DNA from: Deltaproteobacteria bacterium
GTDB taxonomy: Bacteria > Desulfobacterota > Desulfarculia > Desulfarculales > Desulfarculaceae
Assembly: GCA_021815655.1 (NCBI GenBank)
Contig: JAKAGJ010000194.1
Coordinates: 1-5,392 of the forward strand
DNA length: 5,392 nucleotides
Direction of reading: 5' to 3'
The notes below the pieces were generated by a model that saw only the letters and a program-made list of their open reading frames with translations, made no database searches and was not told where the DNA came from. The position numbers were made by a program, and so were the translations under genes. Shown here one piece after another: positions 1 to 5,392 of the stretch. The first letter of the stretch is position 1; each line of letters begins with the position of its first letter.

Positions 1-60
1 CCTGGCGAATTCCACGGCCCGGGTCTCGCGGATGACCGTGACCTTGATCTGGCCGGGGGG
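1..60 (-). pseudogene. Duplicated 3'-terminal fragment of rny (RNase Y tail)
   Basis: On the minus strand this segment reads [20 protein letters not shown], nearly the same as the last 20 residues of the complete RNase Y upstream, which end in AVDFAR. At DNA level positions 1-58 match 197-254 with only two mismatches (positions 7 and 10), giving Asp to Glu and a silent Phe change. The reading frame runs back only to an in-frame TAA at 93-91 with no start codon or ribosome-binding site, so it is a tail fragment and not a second gene. Its stop codon would lie just outside the window. RNase Y proteins commonly end in AVEYAK-like sequence, so this copy matches the family at least as well as the functional gene does. 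It could be the original gene end displaced by an insertion, or a later copy. Confidence 0.8.
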
Positions 61-67
61 CAGTACC

Positions 68-97
68 CAGGTAAAAGGCCTCCTGGCCTTTTACCTG
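68..97. repeat. Perfect 13-bp inverted repeat with 4-nt loop
   Basis: The left arm CAGGTAAAAGGCC (68-80) and right arm GGCCTTTTACCTG (85-97) are exact reverse complements around TCCT (81-84). In minus-strand RNA the loop is AGGA. The outer part of each arm contains CAGGTAA or its complement, the same seven bases that end the true rny gene (the last bases before the stop plus TAA, 200-194), so the hairpin may have been built from the gene end. No U-tract follows. Confidence 0.85.
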
Positions 98-104
98 CTC
101 GCTC

Positions 105-123
105 GGCCGGAGTAAATCCGGCC
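105..123. repeat. 7-bp inverted repeat
   Basis: GGCCGGA (105-111) and TCCGGCC (117-123) are exact complements around a 5-nt loop, GTAAA on the plus strand. It is the middle of three hairpins in the rny downstream spacer. Its loop does not carry the AGGA seen in the other two. Confidence 0.6.
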
Positions 124-154
124 TCGCTCCGGCCGTGGGCCAGGCCCCCGGCCG

Positions 155-172
155 CGCGGGCTCCTGCCCGCG
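155..172. repeat. 7-bp inverted repeat with AGGA loop on minus-strand RNA
   Basis: CGCGGGC (155-161) and GCCCGCG (166-172) pair perfectly around TCCT (162-165). In the rny-sense transcript the loop is AGGA closed by a C-G pair, the same loop and closing pair as the larger hairpin at 68-97. It is the first hairpin downstream of the rny stop, beginning about 22 nt after it. Confidence 0.7.
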
Positions 173-260
173 GATGTACCCCGGCCCTTGCCCTTACCTG
201 GCAAAGTCCACGGCCCGGGTCTCGCGGATGACCGTGACCTTGATCTGGCCGGGGTACATC
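173..260. repeat. 14-nt inverted repeat enclosing the rny stop codon
   Basis: GATGTACCCCGGCC at 173-186 is the exact reverse complement of 247-260, which is rny coding sequence for Met-Tyr-Pro-Gly. In the rny mRNA the two arms could pair into a 14-bp, GC-rich stem enclosing a 60-nt loop that contains the last 17 or so codons and the TAA. The loop is essentially the stretch that is repeated at 1-58, so the inverted and direct repeats probably arose together. Confidence 0.75.
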
Positions 261-1756
261 ATCTCGGCCTCGATCTTGCGGGCCACGTCGTGGCTGAGCA
301 GGAGGGCCTGGTCGTCGGTGGTCCTCTCGGCCTCCAGGACGATGCGCACCTCGCGGCCGGCCTGGATGGCGAAGGAGTTGGAGACGCCCTGGAAGGAGTT
401 GGCGATGCGCTCCAGGTCCTCCAGACGCTTGACGTAGGACTCCAGCATCTCGCGGCGGGCGCCGGGGCGGGCACCGGAGAGCGCGTCGGCGGCCTGCACC
501 AGCACGGCCAGCACCGACTCGGGCGGGATGTCCTCGTGGTGGGCCTGGATGGCGTGGATGATGTGGGGTTTCTCGCCGTGGCGCTTGGCCAGGTCGGCGC
601 CGATGACCGCGTGGGGGCCTTCGATCTCGTGGTCCACGGCCTTGCCGATGTCGTGCAACAGACCGGCGCGTTTGGCGTGCTTGGGGTTGATGCCCAGCTC
701 GCTGGCCATGATGCCGCAGAGGAAGGCAACCTCCAGGGAGTGTTGCAGCACGTTTTGGGCGTAGGAGGACCGGTAGCGCAGGCGCCCGATGAGCTTGACG
801 ATCTCGGGGTGGATGCCGTGCACGCCCACGTCGAAGGTGGCCTGCTCGCCGGCCTCCTTGATGCTGGCCTCCACCTCGGTGGTGACCTTCTTGACCACTT
901 CCTCGATGCGCGCGGGGTGGATGCGGCCGTCGGCGATCAGCCGCTCCAGGCTCAGGCGCGCGATCTCGCGGCGCATGGGGTTGAAGCCCGAGAGGATCAC
1001 CGCCTCGGGCGTGTCGTCGATAATCAGGTCGATGCCGGTGGCCGCCTCGATGGCGCGGATGTTGCGGCCCTCGCGGCCGATGATGCGCCCCTTCATCTCG
1101 TCGGAGGGCAGGGTGACCACGCTGACGGTCTTTTCCACGGCGTAGTCGCCGGCGTAGCGCTTGCAGGCCATGGCCAGGATCTCCTGGGCCTTCTTGGCGC
1201 TGGCCTCCTTGGTCTCCTGCTCCACGCGCTTGATGGTCTTGGCCGCCTCGTGGCGGGCCTGGTCCTCGATGGACTGGATGACCTGCTCGCGGGCCTGGTC
1301 CTGGGTGAGGCTGGCGATCTGCTCCAGGGTCTCCTTTTGCTGGGCCACCAAGTGGTCGTACTGGGCGCGCTGCTCGTCCACGCCCCGCTCGCGCTCGATG
1401 AGCGTCAGCTCGCGGCGGGTGTGGTCCTGCTCCCGGGTCTCCAGACCCTGGGCCTTCTTGTCCAGAAGCTCCTCCTTCTGGGTCAGGCGCTTCTCGACCT
1501 GGTTAAGCTCGGCGCGGCGCTCCTTGGTTTCGGCCTCGAAGTCCAGCTTCATCTGATAGATCTGGTCCTTGGCCTGGAGCAGGGCTTCTTTCTTGAGGGT
1601 GTCGGCCTCGCGGCGGGAGTCGTCCATCAGCCGTTGGCTCAAGGCCTCCACGGACTGTAGACGCGACTGGGCCTGCTTGAGGCGCACGAGATAGCCCACC
1701 GCCATGCCCGCGATCAGGGCGACGATGAAACCGACGACGGCCAGCGGTGTGGACAT
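194..1756 (-). CDS. rny: Ribonuclease Y (membrane-anchored endoribonuclease)
   Basis: RNase Y is a membrane-bound endoribonuclease that starts mRNA decay and processing. The 520-residue product has the usual family length and order. A single N-terminal membrane segment (about residues 5-24) is followed by a long charged coiled coil (about 28-195). A KH RNA-binding domain (about 210-275) carries the GxxG loop GREG at 227-230. The HD domain has His339, the His368-Asp369 pair in LLHDIGKA, His406-His407 and Asp424. A C-terminal domain ends in [10 protein letters not shown]. The ATG is supported by AAGGAGG (1767-1761) 4 nt upstream. That site is held in a perfect hairpin, and a small possible ORF ends 37 nt before the start. 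All catalytic motifs are intact. The oddity is downstream: the last codons recur at 1-60 after a hairpin-rich spacer. Confidence 0.97.
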   Translation of the reverse strand: MSTPLAVVGFIVALIAGMAVGYLVRLKQAQSRLQSVEALSQRLMDDSRREADTLKKEALLQAKDQIYQMKLDFEAETKERRAELNQVEKRLTQKEELLDKKAQGLETREQDHTRRELTLIERERGVDEQRAQYDHLVAQQKETLEQIASLTQDQAREQVIQSIEDQARHEAAKTIKRVEQETKEASAKKAQEILAMACKRYAGDYAVEKTVSVVTLPSDEMKGRIIGREGRNIRAIEAATGIDLIIDDTPEAVILSGFNPMRREIARLSLERLIADGRIHPARIEEVVKKVTTEVEASIKEAGEQATFDVGVHGIHPEIVKLIGRLRYRSSYAQNVLQHSLEVAFLCGIMASELGINPKHAKRAGLLHDIGKAVDHEIEGPHAVIGADLAKRHGEKPHIIHAIQAHHEDIPPESVLAVLVQAADALSGARPGARREMLESYVKRLEDLERIANSFQGVSNSFAIQAGREVRIVLEAERTTDDQALLLSHDVARKIEAEMMYPGQIKVTVIRETRAVDFAR

Positions 1757-1760
1757 GGGT

Positions 1761-1786
1761 CCTCCTTGTCTGCTTGAACAAGGAGG
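1761..1786 (-). promoter_or_regulatory. Hairpin sequestering the rny ribosome-binding site
   Basis: In the minus-strand transcript CCTCCTTGT (1786-1778) pairs perfectly with ACAAGGAGG (1769-1761) around an 8-nt loop. The 3' arm contains the whole rny Shine-Dalgarno AAGGAGG. The 5' arm is effectively an anti-Shine-Dalgarno like the 16S rRNA 3' end. The 5' arm begins 7 nt after the TAG (1796-1794) of the small upstream ORF, so a ribosome finishing that ORF would cover it and free the site. Translational coupling, autoregulation by RNase Y cleavage or temperature sensing would all fit. The complementarity is seen directly; the regulation is inferred. Confidence 0.65.
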
Positions 1787-1793
1787 CCGGGGC

Positions 1794-2045
1794 CTAAAAC
1801 GGCGGGGCGAGGTCCTGGGAGTCTGAGCGCAACAGGCGGCGCCGGGCGGGGGCCAGGCCTCCCCCTGGCCAGGCCGGCCAGGCCTGGGATTTGATGGGGC
1901 GGGCCGCGACCCGCCGCATCCATGGCCGGATGCCGCCTTCTTCGTCTTGGCTGAGCAGAGGCCCGGCCAGGCGCCCGGCCGGCGGGCAAAGCCGCGCTAG
2001 GCACAGGGCGGTGACCAGGGCCAATAGCAGACTCACGGATACCAT
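1794..2045 (-). CDS. Possible small single-pass membrane protein, function unknown
   Basis: This 83-residue ORF starts [15 protein letters not shown], which gives a hydrophobic N-terminal segment (about residues 2-19) followed by a Pro/Arg/Trp-rich tail with no motif I recognise. The start is uncertain. A purine-rich AAGGGGAG lies about 13 nt upstream of the ATG, and its GGGG can pair with CCCC (2052-2055 with 2061-2064). The frame stays open upstream into the 6S RNA gene, so that part is not coding. It sits between 6S RNA and rny, where related genomes often have the 5-formyltetrahydrofolate cyclo-ligase gene, but it shows no resemblance to that enzyme. Its stop is placed to influence the rny hairpin, so it may act as a leader ORF. 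It could also be a chance ORF in GC-rich DNA. Confidence 0.4.
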   Translation of the reverse strand: MVSVSLLLALVTALCLARLCPPAGRLAGPLLSQDEEGGIRPWMRRVAARPIKSQAWPAWPGGGLAPARRRLLRSDSQDLAPPF

Positions 2046-2096
2046 CGTCGTGGGGCTACTCCCCTTGCCGTTTATTCGAGAGACGCGCTGATTAAT

Positions 2097-2290
2097 GAGG
2101 TGCCCCCGCCTCTGCCGTGTGGCGCCGTCGTTTTGAACCTGGCTAACCAGGTGGGCCGGGCATGACCTAGGTTCGGGTCCCCCGCGTGGGAGGTCCACCC
2201 CCTCGGTATTCAGTGGCGTTCGGCCCGTTTTTGTGCGTGTTGGCTCAAAAGAACTCTTCGCCTTTAGCCACGCACAGCGCAGGGGTCCTC
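2097..2290 (-). ncRNA. ssrS: 6S RNA (RNA polymerase regulator)
   Basis: 6S RNA mimics an open promoter, binds the housekeeping sigma factor form of RNA polymerase and tempers transcription in stationary phase. The call rests on position and fold. It lies immediately after zapA, its classic neighbour in proteobacteria. The ends can form a closing stem: GAGG-CCCC near 2290-2283 with GGGG-CCTC near 2107-2097, extended by CTGC with GCAG. The 3' half carries GGGACCCGAACCTAGGT and a hairpin ACCTGG/CCAGGT (2152-2147 with 2142-2137), comparable to the 3' bubble hairpin of other 6S RNAs, then an ACGACGGCG stretch. The length, about 194 nt, is normal. The ends are estimated to within several bases. The 5' end overlaps the zapA stop codon, so it may be processed from the zapA transcript. 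I see no convincing separate promoter and no T-run terminator. Confidence 0.85.
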
Positions 2291-2567
2291 AAGTCTGGGC
2301 AAGCTCGATCTTTTTCAGCAGTCTCTCGGCTTGGGCCTCGATCTCCTGTAGCATGTGTTGCTGCTGATCCTGTAGCTGCAGCAGTTCGTTGGTTATGTTC
2401 AGGGCGGCCAGCACCGTGGCGGCCAGGGTGGAGGAGGTGTTGGTGTTGGTCAAGACCTCGTTCAAGCGGGCGTTGAGGTGAGCGGCCACCCGCCGCACCT
2501 GCCCCTCGCTGCTCTGGGAGCGCAGCACATACTCGTTACCGAGTATTTGGATCTTGACTGCCTCCAC
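2289..2567 (-). CDS. zapA: Cell division protein ZapA
   Basis: ZapA is a small cytoplasmic protein that cross-links FtsZ protofilaments and stabilises the Z-ring. The 92-residue product begins MEAVKIQILGNEYVLRS, the typical first strand of the ZapA fold. The middle part (VRRVAAHLNARLNEVL then STLAATVLAALNITNELLQL) matches the conserved helix, including the Ala-Leu-Asn-Ile-Thr-Asn-Glu-Leu stretch. The C-terminal third is a heptad-like coiled coil used for dimer and tetramer formation. The start is a GTG (2567-2565). GGAG lies directly before it and GAGGTGA, overlapping the upstream stop, a few bases further back. It lies 11 bp after the ZapB-like gene, so the two are probably co-transcribed and translationally linked. 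6S RNA follows at once, overlapping its stop. Confidence 0.93.
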   Translation of the reverse strand: MEAVKIQILGNEYVLRSQSSEGQVRRVAAHLNARLNEVLTNTNTSSTLAATVLAALNITNELLQLQDQQQHMLQEIEAQAERLLKKIELAQT

Positions 2568-2578
2568 CTCCCGTCACC

Positions 2579-2797
2579 TCAATAATTCTCCAGCTTTTGC
2601 ACCAGGTTCTCGATGCGCTTGCGCACATCCTCGCGTTCGGCGTCCTGGGCGGCCATCAGCTCGCCCAACTCGTTGACTTCCTTCTCCTTCTCGTCCAGCC
2701 GACCCTTGAGATCGGCGTTTTCGGCCTTAAGGGAATTTAGTCGGCCCAAAAGCTCCTCGATCTTGGCCTCGAGGCGGGCAAAGGCGGCCACTTCCAT
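2579..2797 (-). CDS. Short coiled-coil division protein, ZapB-like
   Basis: The 72-residue product is almost wholly one predicted coiled coil. MEVAAFARLEAKIEELLGRL is followed by heptads rich in Leu, Glu and Lys, ending in NLVQKLENY. Small all-helical proteins of this kind just upstream of zapA are annotated as ZapB or ZapB-like, and ZapB links ZapA-bound Z-rings to the nucleoid side in enterobacteria. Coiled-coil composition converges easily, so the name rests mainly on size and on the 11-bp gap to zapA. The ATG is preceded by AAGGTGG with a 7-nt spacer. A plausible promoter lies about 30-60 bp upstream, so this is likely the first gene of the division/6S transcript. Confidence 0.85.
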   Translation of the reverse strand: MEVAAFARLEAKIEELLGRLNSLKAENADLKGRLDEKEKEVNELGELMAAQDAEREDVRKRIENLVQKLENY

Positions 2798-2823
2798 TAC
2801 TTGTCCACCTTGTCTCCCGCACT

Positions 2824-2838
2824 ATCACCATAGGTGAT
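2824..2838. promoter_or_regulatory. Palindrome overlapping the -10 element (possible operator)
   Basis: ATCACC (2824-2829) and GGTGAT (2833-2838) are perfect inverted arms around ATA. The palindrome covers the predicted -10 hexamer at 2832-2827, a typical place for a repressor site. I do not recognise the binding protein, and a 6-bp arm could occur by chance. Confidence 0.35.
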
Positions 2839-2856
2839 GGCAGGGTTGAGGGTCAA
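2827..2856 (-). promoter_or_regulatory. Predicted sigma-70 promoter of the zapB-like/zapA/6S operon
   Basis: On the minus strand TTGACC (2856-2851) and TATGGT (2832-2827) are separated by 18 bp. They match the -35 consensus in 5 of 6 positions and the -10 in 4 of 6. Transcription would begin near 2820, leaving a leader of roughly 23 nt with the ribosome-binding site of the ZapB-like gene. No other good promoter is visible between the glmS hairpin and this gene. Confidence 0.5.
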
Positions 2857-2938
2857 GGGTTTTGTAGCGCGAGAGCCCCCAAGCGCCCGAGGCAAGGAGG
2901 TTTTCCCCCAACGGCCCGTGCGTGGGGCATCCATGTGA

Positions 2939-2967
2939 CAGGAAACCCGGCCCGCCCGGGTTTCCTG
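2939..2967 (-). terminator. Strong hairpin after glmS (terminator-like, no U-tract)
   Basis: CAGGAAACCCGG (2939-2950) and CCGGGTTTCCTG (2956-2967) form a perfect 12-bp stem with a 5-nt loop. It starts 36 nt beyond the glmS stop. On the minus strand it is followed by TCACATGG and not a T-run, so it may mark a 3' end by blocking exonucleases or act with Rho instead of working as a textbook intrinsic terminator. Confidence 0.5.
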
Positions 2968-3003
2968 GCCGATACATCGGAGATTGCAAGTCCTTGCTAT
3001 CTT

Positions 3004-4842
<1,839 letters not shown>

Positions 4843-4924
4843 GGGCTCTTTGCTCCTTTGACTGGACTGGCGGGGAACCTTGGGTACCGGAAACGAGGGC
4901 CTCCCCGTGGGCGCCTTCCCGGCT

Positions 4925-4933
4925 ATTCTAACA
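4925..4933 (-). promoter_or_regulatory. Extended -10 promoter element for glmS
   Basis: The minus strand reads TGTTAGAAT, an extended -10 (TG one base before TAGAAT, 5 of 6 consensus). The -35 position 17 bp upstream (GAGCAT) is poor, which is tolerated by extended -10 promoters. Transcription would start near 4918, giving a leader of about 75 nt before the glmS ATG. The CCCCGGGG palindrome between the two promoter elements could be a control site. Confidence 0.4.
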
Positions 4934-5090
4934 AATTCCCCGGGGTTATGCTCCGGGTTTGCGGTAGGTAAAGCAATAGGCGGGCCAAACGGGCAGGCAG
5001 GACGGACTTGGGTAGCAATGCCTTGAAATCATAGGTTATGGAGCGATAAGCCCTGGCCGGCCTGGCCCCTCGACCCAGCGGCGGCGTGGC

Positions 5091-5122
5091 TTTTTGCACA
5101 GACCCGCCGAATTTTGCGCACA
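5091..5122. repeat. Imperfect direct repeat TTTTGC(GC)ACA
   Basis: TTTTTGCACA (5091-5100) and TTTTGCGCACA (5112-5122) are near-identical T-rich motifs with starts about 20 bp apart, roughly two helical turns, in otherwise GC-rich DNA. They lie far upstream of the glmS promoter. They could be paired protein-binding sites, but the evidence is only the spacing and similarity. Confidence 0.3.
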
Positions 5123-5148
5123 CCCCCGGCCGAGGCGGCCCAGGCGGT

Positions 5149-5392
5149 CTAGACTCGGGGCGCGGCCAACTGGGCCTCCAGGGCCTCCAGCTCCTCCTTG
5201 GAGTTGACGCCGGCCACCTCCAGGGGATCGGGGCACAGGGAGAGCCCCACTTTGAGCCCAGCCGAGGCCATCAGCTCCACCAAGTCGGTGAGGTAGTACT
5301 CCTTCTGGTCGTTGTCCGTGGTGAGCCGGGGAAGATAGGTCAGCAAGTCCTGGGCGTTGACCACGTAGATGCCGGCGTTGACCTGGGTGATG
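5149..5392 (-). CDS. GlmU-like sugar-phosphate nucleotidyltransferase, C-terminal part (runs off window)
   Basis: Only the last 80 codons are visible; the 5' part lies beyond the right edge. The fragment has the landmarks of the second half of the GlmU pyrophosphorylase (GT-A type nucleotidyltransferase) domain: VNAGIYVV, LPRLTTDNDQKEYYLTDLVE, and DPLEVAGVNSKEEL with the Asn that binds the metal in GlmU. This domain makes UDP-GlcNAc from GlcNAc-1-phosphate and UTP. The reading frame ends with a TAG 17 residues after that Asn. Bifunctional GlmU continues there into a left-handed beta-helix acetyltransferase of about 200 residues. No hexapeptide repeats appear in any frame downstream, so a frameshift is unlikely and this seems to be a single-domain enzyme. 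Related nucleotidyltransferases with other sugar substrates cannot be ruled out from a fragment, although proximity to glmS supports UDP-GlcNAc synthesis. Confidence 0.85.
   Translation of the reverse strand, partial: ITQVNAGIYVVNAQDLLTYLPRLTTDNDQKEYYLTDLVELMASAGLKVGLSLCPDPLEVAGVNSKEELEALEAQLAAPRV

Larger units (their letters stand above)
61..193. other. Hairpin-rich spacer between the two rny tails
   Basis: This stretch lies between the rny stop codon and the duplicated rny tail. It contains no credible coding sequence. It holds three perfect inverted repeats (68-97, 105-123, 155-172) and a 14-nt inverted copy of rny coding sequence (173-186). None of the hairpins is followed by a T-run in either direction, so they are not classical intrinsic terminators. 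It would be transcribed as the rny 3' UTR. Its density of palindromes suggests a small palindromic or REP-like element, but I recognise no named family. Confidence 0.6.
4843..5148. other. Intergenic region upstream of glmS
   Basis: This 306-bp stretch contains the probable glmS promoter, an AAAGGAG ribosome-binding site at 4859-4853, an 8-bp palindrome CCCCGGGG (4938-4945) just upstream of the -10, a TATGAT hexamer (5033-5028) that lacks a good -35, and a T-rich repeat pair at 5091-5122. Short open frames here have no credible start sites or family resemblance. I see no glmS ribozyme core, which is a Firmicutes feature, and no riboswitch I recognise. The glmU-like gene has only a weak GGCC hairpin (5128-5140) behind it, so read-through into glmS is possible. 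Confidence 0.6.

Noticed and set aside
68..97. Intrinsic terminator of rny
   Set aside because: The stem is strong, but neither strand has a T-run after it, and rny-like sequence continues immediately downstream, so I list it as an inverted repeat.
1..196. CRISPR or regular tandem repeat array
   Set aside because: Only two copies of one repeat are visible, the repeat is gene-derived, and the spacer is itself palindromic; a tandem 196-bp unit is excluded because 59-196 does not match 255-392.
188..1660. Long plus-strand open frame (490 codons) opposite rny
   Set aside because: It is antisense to the RNase Y coding sequence and encodes a low-complexity Leu/Gly/Asp/Val-rich product, as expected opposite GC-rich coding DNA. 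RNase Y has all its family motifs in the minus-strand frame.
4843..4920. glmS ribozyme or amino-sugar riboswitch in the glmS leader
   Set aside because: The leader is only about 75 nt and I see none of the conserved glmS ribozyme core; the ribozyme is typical of Firmicutes.
4923..5123. 66-codon minus-strand frame in the glmS upstream region
   Set aside because: No ribosome-binding site or recognisable motif, and it covers the probable glmS promoter.

Overview
The window is a GC-rich stretch of bacterial chromosome in which every gene I can support reads on the minus strand. The gene set points to the old Deltaproteobacteria (Desulfobacterota/Desulfarculales-like). It combines a full-length RNase Y, a ZapA gene followed directly by a 6S RNA, a short ZapB-like coiled-coil gene, and a hexosamine pair (GlmU-like nucleotidyltransferase plus GlmS). 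The taxon is inferred from gene content and composition, not from a marker gene.

In order of transcription (right to left): 5392-5149 is the 3' end of a sugar-nucleotide pyrophosphorylase related to the N-terminal half of GlmU, which stops without an acyltransferase domain. A 306-bp intergenic region (5148-4843) holds the likely glmS promoter. glmS (4842-3004) makes glucosamine-6-phosphate. A strong hairpin follows glmS, and then a promoter with a palindrome over its -10 element. This promoter leads into a small division operon: a ZapB-like protein (2797-2579), zapA (2567-2289), and a 6S RNA (about 2290-2097) whose 5' end overlaps the zapA stop codon. Next come a possible small membrane protein (2045-1794) and rny (1756-194). 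In related genomes the slot after zapA/6S often carries a 5-formyltetrahydrofolate cyclo-ligase gene; it is absent here.

The ordinary content is housekeeping: amino-sugar supply for cell wall and lipopolysaccharide (GlmS, GlmU-like), Z-ring assembly (ZapA, ZapB-like), global RNA polymerase control (6S RNA) and mRNA decay (RNase Y).

Two places are unusual. First, the rny ribosome-binding site lies in one arm of a perfect 9-bp hairpin that starts 7 nt after the stop codon of the small upstream ORF, a layout suited to translational coupling or autoregulation. Second, the rny 3' end is duplicated: 58 bp of its last codons recur 196 bp downstream (56/58 identical, same orientation, still in frame). 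The two copies are separated by about 136 bp packed with perfect hairpins, two of which show an identical AGGA tetraloop in the transcript. A 14-nt inverted copy of rny coding sequence also lies just after the rny stop. This looks like a small insertion or rearranged element at the end of rny, possibly with a regulatory 3' UTR, and it runs off the left edge of the window.
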